A stretch of 64,000 bases of DNA, taken from Xenopus tropicalis (lineage: Eukaryota > Chordata > Amphibia > Anura > Pipidae). The stretch lies in contig NC_030678.2 in NCBI RefSeq assembly GCF_000004195.4, positions 138,385,047 to 138,449,046 of the forward strand, given 5' to 3'. The notes beneath the pieces were generated by a model. That model was not told the origin of the DNA, searched no databases, and worked only from the letters and a program-made list of their open reading frames with translations. Shown here in pieces: positions 33,669-48,000 of this stretch. A program made the position numbers and the translations under genes. How positions within the stretch are numbered: position 1 is the stretch's first letter; each line of letters begins with the position of its first letter.

Positions 33669-36535
33669 TCTGGTGTCACAGATACAGAAATAAGCAAGAA
33701 TAGCATCTTGCAATGATTTTCTCTAAGCCCTCTTTACAGTAGTCATTACTGTTTGGATATTAAGGTCTAGGTAGCAGATATTTTTTGCACATTATTTTTG
33801 TGCAATTTTTTGGCCAGAGTAACTCAAAGAAGTTGCCATTTATTTATTTATTCATTTATTTTGAAGGAACCCAAAGAGGTTGCAATGCTGTTGCTTAAAA
33901 CAAGTATATAATCCCATAAGCAAAACAAAAATATAATAATCTCCAAGAAAAGAAAGGCATTTATTTTGCATACAAATAGCATACAATACCATCATATCAT
34001 CATAAAAAAAACATTTGCAAAGAAGAAAGCCCAACAGGATTTACTTTTAACATGGATTCAGGCAATTTAGGTACCATTAACTACTAATACTGTCTCAATA
34101 TTACAGAGAAAATGTGTTTAATGGATAATAGAGCTCATACCTATACATATATGAGAGTATGTTTTAGTGTATGCAAATATAAGCGTACTTGTTGGGTATG
34201 AGCTTTTATAATGTCTCTATGTAACCTGTACACAAGGAAAGATGAAAAAAGACACAATTTACTTGTGTTTAATGTAATATAATACACCAGAGCCATGAAT
34301 ATCCTGTAAATGATATCCTTAGAAATGGAGCTTAGTGATGTAATCAGTTATAATTGGTGCTTAGTGACGTAATTTCTGTCACATGACTCACTGAAACGTG
34401 TGTATTGCAGTAATTAATGTACCAACCGTTGTAAAATATGAGGATATTAGAAGTCACCTTGGAGTTTCACGACCTGTGTAAAAGCGCTAGGCCTCCTGTC
34501 TCCTTGGTCCATATCCTTATATTTTACAACAGGGGGTACATTATTCACTATATAACTGACAACTTGTTTGTATTACAGCATTACAAGTTGACAAATAGTG
34601 CAAATAGCAGATACACAAACACCAAGTTAAAGACTATATGGGGTGCAATGATCTGAACAACTTGAAGCTGAAGAAATACAATCAAAATAGTTCACTAGAT
34701 CTTCAACAATGATTTATTGTTCAATGTTATTATTGTATAAAAAGATTCTAAAAGCAGATGGTCTAAATATAAAGTATGCACACTTTGTATATCTAACCTG
34801 AACCCTTTCATCTAGGGTGGCTGCACATTTCCAGATTAGTCAGGCATATCGGCCAATTTAGACCATACTGCCCTGGACATACTGTATGTTGTCGTATTTG
34901 TACTCCTATGATCCTCCACTAGGGATATATGATTCTCGCCCACAGGGAGTAAGTCACTCTTGGATTTAAATAAATACTTACTCAGATCGAGCCTGGCCCC
35001 AAACTTCCCCCTGGGCCTGACTTGAATCATTCAGATTCACAAAGGATATTAACCAGACAGCTTTATTAGAGGTATACATTAATACAGAGTATTAAATAAT
35101 AGCTCATACATCCTGAAAGCTCGTGAAATCGTTGTTCTTTGATAATAACTAATATAAACGTGTTTATAGCATAAACCTAAAACACCAATATCTACATGTC
35201 AGCTCTGTGGTTGATTTTGACAGACCATCCCGTGGTTGCAGCTATGTCCCAACCTGAAAATTGAATTTGCCATTGCCCCTGCCAATGGGTGCACAATCTA
35301 GGCATGTGCATGTCCGATATAATGAGGCTATCCACATCCAGGTTCCATATGGTAGCCATCATTTTGCTACACTAGTTGATTAATTGGATACCCTGAAAGG
35401 TTGGCCAGTGTATGGCCCCCTTTACTGAACTCCAGCTGCCTGCATGTCCTGGGTCATCTGTCTTTTAATTAATACCCACCCATGGATTTGATTTTGGCCA
35501 GAAAACACACAATTGTGTTTTCTTAATCCAAAACCTGTCCAACCAAAGCTCACAGGGAGATCTAGGCCATTTTCTCCACTAACGTTTTTCCTGCAGAGGA
35601 GAGAACGTGTGAGGCAAGCCTTACAGACACAGCTTTTTCATTCACTTACAGTTCACCAATATTTAACATCTCTGCTAACTGGCTCATGATCTGCAAAGAA
35701 ATACTAAATGAAATGTTGGCCTGTTTATCTGTACAAGAGATATGTAACCCCACTCTTAGCCCCTATGCAGATTTGCATTGTATAATAGAAGCTAAGAATG
35801 AGAAAAGACACACATCCTGTTCAAACTTTTTGTCCAAATGAAACATGCTGAATTGCTAGTTTGGCAAGTTTAACTTCAAGTAAACATAAAGGAATCATCC
35901 ATCCCAGGTCTAACAGTGGCTTATTAATCATGCACACTTCACATTATTTAAGCTGAAAGGACAGGCTCAGTATGTTAAAAAAGAACTAAACTCTAAAAAT
36001 GATTATGGCTAGAATTGCCAAATTTAATATACTGTGACCCATGTGCACCAGCCTAAAGGTTTAGCATCTCTATAACAGTAATGATTCAGGCCTTCAAAAT
36101 TTTACACAGGAGCTCGCCATCTTGGATTTTGTTAGGAGTGTCAGTGACACTGCACATACTCAGTGTGCTTTGTGCAGATGTTGAGAAGCTGTACTTAGGG
36201 GTTGTTGCAAACCACCAAACAGAATATGAGAATCGCCGATCTAAGAAGGTGAGGCTACATCGCTTATTCTAATACATAAAGCACTGGTCCTTGAACTGAC
36301 ACATAATGCACATAATTACAGCCTTCTATTGTGACTTATAATGTATATATACTGTATATTGTGAGTTGGTTCCTAAGCTCAGGTACCAGACACAGGCCAT
36401 GTGCTTTAAATCAATAGAAAATAAGATGGGGAGCTACTGGGGCATCAGCACAGGCAAAAGGGCTGTGAGTGCCATGGGCTGGTACAGAAGCGCAAAACAG
36501 CATTTCCAGCCTACTATTTATTAATCTTCACTCCT
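33669..36535. other. Intergenic, repeat fragments only
   Basis: No exon seen. A block of about 25 identical bases (gtgcaaatagcagatacaca and onward) is shared by 34598-34622 and 38868-38892, with weaker similarity on both sides, so both belong to one repeat. Confidence 0.45.
36517..36522 (-). terminator. STAT2: Candidate STAT2 poly(A) signal
   Basis: AATAAA on the - strand lies about 470 bases past the STAT2 stop, just beyond a MITE (36540-36930) that would fall inside the 3' untranslated region. It is the nearest canonical hexamer that I noticed. Use of this site is inference. Confidence 0.3.
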
Positions 36536-36930
36536 CCTTTAGGCTAATGCCAGACGTGGCCTAAAAACGCAGCACAAGCCACACAGCCCCTGACTATGGC
36601 GTTTTTCAGCCTAGTACTGGTGACGTAGCAAATCCCATTTCCATGCTGCTAATAGTGCACAATAGTAAAAAAGCTGCGTATTTCCGTAAGGTCTGGCAGC
36701 TGCTTTTGTGTATACATAGGAATAGGTTGCTGTGCAAATATCGGCGTTTTTCGGCAAACGCATGAAAAGTCTGTGGTAATGCGTTTTCCAGCGTATTTAC
36801 ACATAGTGTGTTTTCCATCGAGACTGTTTAAGTTATTTCTATGGATGATGATATTGTGTGTTTTTCAGCCGCCGAGAGAATTAGAAAATACGCAGCGTAA
36901 AAACGCCACATCTGGCATTAGCCTTAAGGC
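36536..36930. mobile_element. TIR element in the presumed STAT2 3' untranslated region
   Basis: TTTAGGCTAATGCCAGACGT and ACATCTGGCATTAGCCTTAA are inverted ends. It lies 60 bases past the STAT2 stop on its 3' side and so may be part of the mature mRNA. Confidence 0.6.
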
Positions 36931-36989
36931 AGGAGAAGACGTATCACCCCAGTCTTGAGTAGTAACTGATCTAATACAATATCCATCTT

Positions 36990-39044
36990 CTAGACTAGTA
37001 ATTCCTGATATAATTCCACAGGTGAAACAGACAGCATTGGATCACTGTCAGCATTTATCATAATGCTGTCAATATTCATGGCTATACCTAGAAGGAAGAA
37101 AACATAATAGGTCACCAAAAATAAGAAGAAGCAAAACAGAGCACCTAAGACAAGTAAAACAGTATTAAAGCTGGCAATGCCAACACACTGGGAACAGTTT
37201 CACGTTTCTATTTACACTAGTCTAATGAAAATATTATGAATTGACTGGAATATCCTAATATGAACAACAAGTTTCTGTACAACCCAGGGGTATGGCCAGC
37301 ATCGTTGCTAAAAATGGGCAAGTTGGCCATAAATGTCATGCTGCATAGCAAGTTAAATCCTTCATGTTTTCTACAACGTAATACTTGGTACAAAGGGGCA
37401 CCTTACTATTATGGCTTTTTAGAGCACTACCTCATCTGAAACAAGAGGTGCCTTGTCTGTACATTTGAATGAGTAGCAATGTCATGGGAGGGAAGAATAT
37501 TTGTCTGATGTGCTATAAGCTTCAGACATAGATCATATACTGTAGGTACCACTGAATTGAGCTTAATCTGGTTCCCGTTAACTGTCAAGTCTTGGTGCTG
37601 TACATAAGGGATAAATATAGAGCAACACAGTTTGTGTGTTGTTAGGTTACGAATAAAATATTTTGCTCTCCATTTTCTATTGTAGATAATATACTTCAGG
37701 GGTAAGAAGTATCTTTTTTCCTGTAACTTTTCCATGAAAAAAGGTTTTTAACTTTTGTAACTATTTTAACTTGTAACATTGTGCTTTATTGCAGTATTTG
37801 ATAAGATTGCTTTCTTTTTTTCAGCCCTACTGGCTTTTGAAATTGGATATGCATTTATGCTCTTTGAGCAGCACTGGGACACTTTGCAATTAATGGCTAT
37901 TTTAGGCTTAATATTTAATAATTTATTTGTTATCACTGTATTCTAGATATGTTTCTGTCATTTGCACATTTACTTTTAAGTAAGGCCTATTTGGTATTTA
38001 TATGAATTTGCACTCTTGCACTAGTACTGAGCTTAAATGGATTGTTGTCAATTATTGTTAATTGAAGGGTTATATATATGGCTGTTTCTTTCACGTGTGC
38101 TTATGCTTGACAAAGGGGCGGTCTTAGCCTCGAAACGTTGTTTCGCAATAAAGAATTTTAAGGGCAGAGCCCTGGATGAAGCCCTTGAGTGCCGTTGCTT
38201 TTTTTCGTTTATAAATATAGAGCAACACATATCAGACAAACCTGCCAGGCCATCATCGTCAATGGTGTAATTCCATTCATCCATGTCATTATTTTCAGAT
38301 GTTCTAGGGGAAAAATTACTCTCCAACTCGTCCACTTGCCTACAGCATATATTTTTTATGGAAAGAACAAAGTAAGTAGTATATATTAAAAAAACCTCAT
38401 ATCACAGCATCTATAATAACAGAATAAATAAGAGATTATTCATCAGAAATCTGTATATAAAAACATTTATGCAGCACTAAAAATCTGGTTTCACCTGCTC
38501 CTTCTGTACATGAAAACTGAAATAATCAGCTACCATCAGGCCATTCTGCATGCCCCTGACCCACCCCTTACTTGACCTGTACACAATAGAAGTCTGGGGG
38601 TCTGTATATCTTGGAAATTAAGCCTACTGTAGTACCAAGGATTCATGTTTATGCATATTTACTAATATATAAAAATGATGATGTCCACCACTGTATTAAA
38701 CTGCTTAAGCAATAGAATGAAATAATATTTTTTAAAAAAGTGTGAGATCAAGATACCCACGGGTACAGGGAGTAGAGAGGCTGTAGTGCAAGAAAAGAAG
38801 TGCAAATTCAGGAATATTTTGACTCCTATTACAGACCTGCCTATAGCATAACCAGTTAACAAATAGTGCAAATAGCAGATACACAAACACTGTTATAAAG
38901 ACTATTTAGAGTACATATTTAACAAAGAGAAATAAGATTTGAAAACAGGCAGTTATTGAAAAGAGCCTTAGCCATTGTGGTTGCCTTACCTTGTAGAGAC
39001 AATAATCAGTTTGCGCTGGAGGTACTGCTCATATTGCAGGGTTA
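36990..39044 (-). CDS. STAT2: STAT2 phosphotyrosine and transactivation tail exons
   Basis: A 55-base exon (39044-38990) holds the JAK target: [14 protein letters not shown] matches human RRKYLKHRLIVVSNR around Tyr690. Exon 38339-38242 starts QVDELESNF (human QVDELQQ) and is acidic ([16 protein letters not shown]). The last exon, 37087-36990, reads [15 protein letters not shown] and recalls human IEEIMPNGDPLLAG before a TAG stop. About 75 residues follow the tyrosine against about 160 in human STAT2, so the long Glu/Pro-rich stretch is absent. Phases 2, 1 and 1 match, so no exon need be missing, but an extra in-phase exon cannot be excluded. Confidence 0.85.
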
Positions 39045-42000
39045 CTTTAAAAGAAAGAGGAAAAACATGAATATTTCCTGCCGGGTGCTTATTTTTGCTC
39101 ACCAATACATCTGGACATATATACAGAGCATACACCTGCACATACAGAGCTACAATAATAATACTCACATCCTACTACTGCATATACAGAGAAACTAGTA
39201 ATATTACATTATACACCACATATCTGCATTCTAATGCTGCATGCAGAAAACCAGCAACATGCCACATGACACCTCGCAGTGGCAATGGGAAAAATGTTTA
39301 ATAGCAGTTCGAGTAAATCTGGTGCAAACTGATAAGTATTAAAAGTCCACAGAAATTAACAAAAGGCTTAACCTGTCACTAAAGTGAAAGGGGAGTCATC
39401 ACTTAGCACAATAATTACTCTATGTCTGTAGCACCTGGATCTTGTAACTACTGTGTTTCTTTATACTGCCAAATAGAAGATACGGGCCAGTACACTTGCA
39501 AGTTTTGCATTTTACCTCTGATTTAAGTCTAATATGATGTCACTGGATTGCATGACATCACTTTATGTTTTTGTTCATGTCTAATTTGTATTATTAGGGA
39601 TGTACCAAAGGGTCAATGTGGACTAGCAAAGCAGTTACAGGGATGCACTTTTTAGCTCTCTGAAGAACTGTAAACTGCCCTGTAAAAAAAAGTATAAAAG
39701 TGTTTGGGGAGGAGTTGTTTGTACCCACTTAATGAATGCTGCTTATTCTTTTAAAATGTTGATATTTGTTCTGCTCATGTTGCCATAGCACTAATACCAT
39801 TTACATGTTTTAAAAGACACTGCGACAGTGCACTGTGCCTTGTGCCTATGCAATGGACAGAGACTGCATCACTTAACATAATCAAGAGAGCAATCTGGTG
39901 TGTGGAAAAGTCTAATTGAGTCTAAGGGCTCTGGCACACGGGGAGATTAGTCGCCCGCGACAAATCTCCCTGTTCGCGGGCGACTCAAGGGGCTTGCCTT
40001 GAGAGGAAACATACGCCGCCGCATATGCCATCCCACTGGCGATTTACATTTTCGCCGGTAGGATGGCATTTTGGGGAGATTAGTCGCCCGCTAACAGGGA
40101 GATTTGTCACGGGCGACTAATCTCCCTGTGTGCCAGAGCCCTAATTGTTAAAGGTACTGAGTGCTAAACGAGTATAGATTTCCTCTCAATATACTCACGT
40201 TCAGGCCTTTTCTCGTAATATGGACCAAAAGCCTCATCCTTGGGTATGTTAGGGTACCGATACTTCAGAGGATTCTCAGGAATGTTTTCCTCAGCCAAAA
40301 GCTGATAGTTCCGGATGATCTCAGTGAGTGGGATGGAAGAGAGTTCCTTCTTGGTGTATGGTTGGACAGAACGGATAGTGTAGGTTCCTATGGGCAGAAC
40401 ACACAATAAAACGGGTATTTGTAGAAAGAGCTTTGTTGTGTATAGCATTAAATGTAAATCATTTGGCTGAAATCCAGTAAATATATGCTACAGAAAATGG
40501 CCATTGAGAACACTAAAATTTGCACCTTTAAAAGCTATTAAAAAGCAACTTGTGCCAATACAATCCCCTTAGCATCCTGCTGTTGTTACCAATAGGTCAG
40601 TTTAGCATACTCTGATGAATATTGTGCAATATTGTGTAAGTCTATGACACTTTTCATGCAAATATGGAAAGAAAGCGTTACATGCATGCCAATCAAGCTA
40701 AGATCAATGTTGTTATCACATGGTGCATGATATCTGAAACATATATGGATGCTCCCAGGTGCCAATTATGTGCTGCTAAGCCAGAGTGACTATACTATCC
40801 TTTCTGCATGCCATTATTTAACCTACCATCTTCATGCTGTTCCACCCAGGTGCACGTGATCCCACCACAAATGCTCTCACTAAAGCGAAGGAGAAAAGTG
40901 CCTGATATCTCGGCCTTTAGCAGAATCTCTTCTTTCTTGCGACTTACAAATCCCATCACGTGCCTGCAAATACAGTGTGCACATTATAGTTACCCAGGAG
41001 CAGAAACCCATAGCAACCACTAAGATGTTTGCTTTCAAACAGGTAACCAATAACTTCTACTTGCTTATGGGTTACTGCTCCTGGGCATAAATATGTAATA
41101 AAGTTACAGAAAACAGTTAATCGCAGCAAGTCTGTTTATTGACCTTATTTCAGAATAACATTACATTTTTATTTGCTTTTCTAGGTTTCCTAATACTCGT
41201 GATAAGATACAGTGAAGTCTGCTAATAACATACATTTAAACCTTTCTATTTCAATGGCACAGTAACAGTGTTTCTGGTTCCCAGTCAAATGAATGGGAAT
41301 CATGCCCTACTAGAGAAAGGGTTAAAGGACAGGAGAAGGAACTGTTCTTCTGCACCGACTTCTTTCCTAAAGGGGAACTACCGCAAAAATGAAAATTTAA
41401 TATAAGCTTCAGCATACTGAAATAAGAATAATCTAATTAAAAAGTCTGTACTGTTACTTTTCACTACCCTCCTCTCAGCATCTGTCTTCATTTTCTCTTC
41501 ATGCAGGAGATGGAGTGAGATTTTGATTGACAGTTGGGTGTAATCTAGCCTTTGAGGGGTGTTCCTTTAGCCTAGAAGATGAATTAGAGCTCACTGTAGA
41601 CTGTGAAAAGTTGTTGAGTATTTCAAATGGTCATGTGTCTTTCCACTACAGTCTTAGCAGACATGTCGTATGTTTTGCTATTATGTTCAAATAAATACAT
41701 ATATCATGTTCATGTAAGTGATTTGTTCCCAACAGGGTAAGATTTTCTATTTGCTTGAATCAGTTATTTGAGTGAGCTGTAATACAAGACAATAAATCAG
41801 GAAGCCCCCTAAAAGATATATTAGATCTGTCAATCAAAATCAGACTTCTGACTCCTGCCAGAAGAGAATATGAAGAGACAGACAGATGCTGAGAAGGAGA
41901 TGGTGAAAGGGAGGAGACTCTCAGAGGGAAGACCTACGTTTGAATACACCTAGAAGAGTGCCAGGAGCAAAATCCACCTGATCCAGCTGAGGAGAAGGTC

Positions 42001-45000
42001 AAACTCTTTAATAATTTATTTAGAGTAGGACATTATATGAGATTGGAACCTTAACAGAAGTGTTTTATTATTTCTCTATTTATTAACAACAGAATTGAAA
42101 ATTCTGTTCTGGACTCATTATTATTCTAGGGAGTTAATTGGATTTATGGAAGCAATCTAGGAATGTACTGTCTTATCCAGGAATATCTGGGCCAATCTTT
42201 AAGGCTCTGGCACACGGGGAGATTAGTCGCCCGCAACAAAACTCCCTGTTCGCGGGCGACTAATCTCCCCGGATTGCCATCCCACCGGCGAAAATGTAAA
42301 TCGCCGGTGGGATGGCATACACGGCGGAAATTGCGCCGCCGCGTATGCCATCCCACCGGTGATTTACATTTTCGCCAGTGGGATGGCAATCCGGGGAGAT
42401 TAGTCGCCCGAGACACAGGAGATTTGTCGCGGATGACTGATCTCCCCGTGTGCCAGAGCCCTTAAGGTCAAATTTGGACAAATCTTCAAATAGACTGTAC
42501 AGTTTGCTTTAAATAAAGTAAAGTAAGACTTGCACATTTCTACTACCAGTCAGTCCACAGCAAACAGTACAAACATCAGGACAGCAGGAAGGGGAGAGAA
42601 GCTGCGGCTTTTCTAAACTTCCTTATCTGCTGATGCACCATGAACTGCCCAACATATTGACATCAGAAGGTCAGATGATCAAAACTTAGTACACAGGTTG
42701 TTTTCTCCAACAAGAGTGCGGGCTCTATTAGCCCACACCTCAGGTGGGGGAAACCATTTTTGGATGACAGGTGCCTTTTATTGTAAAGCTGATCAGAGTT
42801 GCTGGTTGGCAAGGTCCCAAGGTTAGAAGAGATAGAAGTGATAAGTGCACAATGAAAAATGGAATTCTAGCAGTGTGTGTGACTGCAAAGAGTAATAGGG
42901 TTAGGTATGTTGTCAAGTTGCTGAGGGCTGAGGTTATAGGCTTGAATGAAAAGGTGGGTTTTAAATGATTGTTTGAAAGCCTCGAGGATCTGATTGTAAG
43001 AGATGGGGGAGAGAGTTTCAGAGGATGTGTGCAGGAAGTTAGAAGAAGAATGGAGAAGTGAGAAGAAGTAAATAGTAAGGAGAGAAGACGTTCAAGTGCT
43101 GACGAAAGGTTAGTAGTTAGGGGATGTATGATGGTGCAACACTGTTAAGTACTGGGGCAGTATTTGTGAAAGGAGAGATGCATGAGTAGGCAAAAGGCCA
43201 TCCAGCATACAGGTTAAACTTATTTTCCTGTCTGACTTGGAATATCCAGAGACAGTAAATACTTCTTCTTTATTCAGATGTGTACAATGATTATAGCTAG
43301 AAAGTGGGCACCTCCAACTAATGACATGAGCAGGAAATTAATCCCATTGCAGTTTCCCTGACAGAAGTTTACTTTTAAGACAAAATAAAGGATCAAATAC
43401 CTAGCCCATCTTACTAACATTTCAGCTTTATCATACAACAAGTTATTTATTTTATTTCTAGCTAAAATTAATTGAAATTAATTTTCACTGGTAGAATCTG
43501 TTTGGCTAAAGACTCCAAGTCCATTCCCTTGTGTCTAAAACCTGGCCAAAAAGAGTTAATATAAGAGTCCTAAATAGTTCATATACATGCAGCCAATAAT
43601 GCATCCACAGATCCATAATCATTTAGCAGAAAAGAGTGATGTTTTTAGGATTTAACAGGAACTGGTGTAAATGATGGGTAATTTCCGTTATGCACTGTAG
43701 AAATGTGTCGGCAATATATAAATACTAGGGAATAAATAAATAACAACAGTTATCTGCTGTTTTTAGTCCATCAAAATGTTAACCATAAAGGTATAAAAAA
43801 ACATTAGCATTTTTGTTGTTAATAGCTCTTTAAACAAACCCGTCATTCCAGATGTTTTCCAGATGAGCTTTCACCAGGGCAAGAACGGAATCAAACCATA
43901 CCCAGAATGTGAAAGAAACACGGGGTAAATTCTCCTGTAAAACAACAACAAATGTAATTTTTTTTCTGTGTGCTGCCCTGCAAAAGGCATACGCTCTACT
44001 CAAGCTGCTGTACTAAGCAAGTCACATGGGGCTTGGCACGGCACCCTTCCCTTACTTCCCCTACTGGGCCTTTGCATCATCCAAAGCACAAGCATGGCCC
44101 CCTTCTCCTTTTACACTGTAAGCTCATTTGGGCCCTCTTTATCCCTTGTATTAGTTGTTTCTATATTTAAAGGGGATCTGTCACCCAGACATAAAAATCT
44201 GTATAATAAAAGTCATTTTAAAATTAAAGATGAAACCCAAAATTTTTTTTGATTAACACATCTATGCGCATTATAAAGGAATTTAAAAATCCCAGCTGTC
44301 GATCATATATTACCTGCCCCGCCCCTATGTCTTAGGTGCTGATTTTTTTTGCTCATATTGGGGGTTGGTTTTGTCTGAATTTCTGGTCAAGGAATTCATA
44401 TTTACCGTATATACTCGAGTATAAGCCGAGTTTTCCAGCACTCAAAATGTGCTAAAAAAGGAAACCTCAGCTTATACTCGAGGCAAGTTGCAAAGACAGG
44501 GGCATATTACCTCTCCAGCCAATTGTTAAAAACATACCAACAAGGGTTGTAGGGTATTTTATTTTATTTTACATTTTGTTATTTGGAGGATTCTATTTTT
44601 AAGGCATACCACAGGCAATATAAAAGACTGTTACTAACTCTGCTTTTAGCTGCAATCTTATGACCTTCTTGAGCATGTGGAAATAGTCACAGGAAAATCA
44701 GTTGCTTAAGCAAGAGGATGGCGCCTTTGTCATGTAAAAGCCTGTCAAGTCAGTAAATGTTGACCACAATCTTCTGCCAACAAAGATGTTAATTCCAAGC
44801 ATGCCATCTGCCAAGCTTTTAACCTCTTTTAGATACCCCTAGCCGGTTGGATAGGTAATCCGGCGCTGCCTTTACTACATGCAGCGGATGGGCCGGTTGG
44901 ATTACTATGGATGGCCGGTTGGACAAGTAATCCAGCGCTGCCCTTACTACTCGGACACAAGCTAGTGTGCAGGTGTGTTAAAAGAAATGGATGCCTAGGC

Positions 45001-48000
45001 TTATACTCGAGTCAATAAGTTTTTCCAGTTTTCTTAGGTAAAATTAGGTACCCGGCTTATATTCGGATCGGCTTATACTCGAGTACATACAGTAGCTAAG
45101 TCTAAAAATCGTGAATTCAGCGCATCCAAGGACAAGGCACACTGGGCCCTTACTATGCTCGAATCAGCGCTCTTCTGTGCCTGCACACAGAACCCAATGC
45201 GCTGGCCCAATTGCAGGCACCCGGGGCAGTTTTCAGTGCAGAAATGCTCTATTATGCATTTTAACTCCAAAATTCGCTCTGTGTGCCTGCACCCAGACTG
45301 GCACAATTGAAGCAGGTGAAGGCACAGAAAAACACAGATTTGAGATATTTGGGGTAATTCTCTGCCTGCGTTTATCCACAGGCCAAGAATCAGCCTAGTG
45401 TGCCTCAGACAGGAGAGGGCAATTACTTTTTCTTTCCATTCAGCACCTCCTAGATGTCATTGCATGTATATGGGCATAGGCATGGGCATCAGGTGCCCAA
45501 CTGTGGAGCATAAACAAGATTTTGGGACAATGCAAAGCTTGTCTTAGTAACAGTGTTTACAAAATGGCAGCTGACTGCTTGCTGTGATTGTGTACTTGCA
45601 ATACTAGGGAAAACAAGATTTATATAATTTATATAATTTATGTGTAAGTAAAGTTTATTTTGCACAACTAACATGATAGAAAAGGATTTGGAATTGTTTC
45701 TCACGGTGACAGATCACCTTTAAAAGCCGTGTAATTGCTCTAGACCTGTGAGCGCAACAGTGGCACTGACTCAGATATTAATATCAAAGCAAGCACAGCT
45801 CTCCAGTGTGTTTTTGTGTTATTAGTTACAAATGTACACAACATTTGCATAATTTACCTTACAAAATTTGTTCCAGGACACAGTGCTCTCGTCTCTGGGA
45901 GTCTCCTCTACAAAACATAAACGCAAGAAAGGGAAATATGAATGGAAATATTAAGATGCAACAGAACAATGAAAGACAAGAAATAAATAATCAAATACAG
46001 AATAGATTACACAGTTTGGTGCAAACATTTGAAAGTAAATAAAAGGGGAAGGAAGATAGGGCTTTTATTAATTCCTGGAAGAAAGAAATAGAGGGTGAAA
46101 AATTGGACTGGGCAGGTAACAGACATAAAGGGCCATTGGCAAGATAGAAATCTGTCCCCCCAACTCTGGTCAGAAATGGATGTCCACACTGCAGACCTCC
46201 AGGTGTTGTTGGTATCCCATGACAGAGGAGGGCTAAGAGTTGTTTGTAAAACAACATTTGGAGGGCCACAGTTTAGCTGACATTGATTTATATACTAGAA
46301 TAGTTTTTTTTCTGAGAAGGATCTCTTTATAAAGGGACCGCTGTAAGACTTGGGGCCAAAGACAATGACCACACTAGCCAGGCCTAAATCAGGCCCTAAC
46401 AATGGAACAGTGGTAGGTACCACACTCTAACATACCACAGAGTTTCTTCCCCAGCATTGCCAGCTGGTCTGTGTCCAGCTCTCGCCTAGTGGTGCATGAG
46501 AACTGCCAGCTCAGTGCTTCTTTTAACGACTGCCAGGGAGCCATTGGGGGTTTTGAGAAAAAATGTACATCCTGTTCATATGAAAATTTGTAAAATAAAG
46601 ACATTTACATTTTGTAGTAGACTTCATTGTTTATAATTATCACTGACAAATAGGACTTTGCCATCATAGCAACTCTATTTCTGCAACAGGCTCACTCCAA
46701 CTAACACGACAGAGAATGTGATTAGCACTTCAATTGTCTGCACTGTTTACCCAACCTATCATCTTTATATGGCCTTAGCTTAAGGGTGCCTTCTGGCATG
46801 TCTACCCTCTGCTGAATTATGATGTATTATTTTTAACTTCATTAATACTTTGCATTACAATCCTTATAAGAATATTAAAAAACATTACCAGTGTCTACCT
46901 AAAACTAAAATGCAAGCACACATCACAAAATATATACACCCACTGTATAGTGGGTTTCCTCCCCACCAGGGGAAAGAGGAAGGGGCAGGCAATGTTATAG
47001 AGATAGTGATAACTGAGCTAAGTTTTACAAGTATCCCAAAATATGGTACTGGAGTATTGAAAAATTATCTTTCACCTACCCTTCTGCACTGCTTATCTTT
47101 CATATCTATTTAGTTATCCTTTTAGGGCCCTCCTGTATGCCATCCCAACAGCAAGAAGCAAGACTTAGTTCATTGTTTGGCATTGCACAAGTAAGCAGCA
47201 TAAATAGCAAATATAAATATTAGTTGGCAATATTCTCATTTCACTCTGTGGGGGTCATCTATAAAATTTGTGCAACACAAAATTATTCGCACAGTGAACA
47301 TATTTGTCCTGCCCGTGTTTACATTTATAAAGCATGACAAGACTGGTGCAGTTAATGTGCAAACATAATTGCAAATGTTTATGTCATTTGCTCATGCGCA
47401 AACAATCATTTGTAAAAAAAATATGCGCTGCACAAATTTTATAAATGTGTGTGCAGAAAACTTTCATGGTAATTGGTGTATATGAACAATTACATTTCTA
47501 ACACATTTAAATTAAGTTACTGTTTTGGGAACATAATTGCTAGAAGAACTTCTTACCTTGGTGTCAGAACTCAGCAAATTAAACCAAAGGACTGAGGCCC
47601 ACGCAACAACAAACTGACTGATGTTGGAGATCACTATGAATGGCAAGGTGGCAGTCTGAGGAAACAAGGCCACAGTAAAACATACAATAACAACTGTAAG
47701 GAAAAAAACAGGGGAAATGTATTGCTTCTAATATAAGGGCATCAAGATAGCATGGGCAGAAACACCAAGAACTTATAAATATCGTTAGGTTTGTGATGCA
47801 TTGGCCGTTGGCCACTTTTTTACTAAAAACCTTTCTCAACACAAATCACAATATTATTGTTATTATATTATTAATATTATTATATAATCAATGGCACGAG
47901 AGACTCAGATATGCTCACATTTAAACAGAAGCAGGCCAAGTAGTTCTAATGGTCACACTGCAGCATTTGATGGCCCAAGCAGTAGCTGACCTGTTAATTG

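Noticed and set aside
36081..36272. 63-codon + strand frame (MIQAFKILHRSSPSWILLG)
   Set aside because: No splice or promoter context, and it lies in what looks like interspersed repeat text; no known family.
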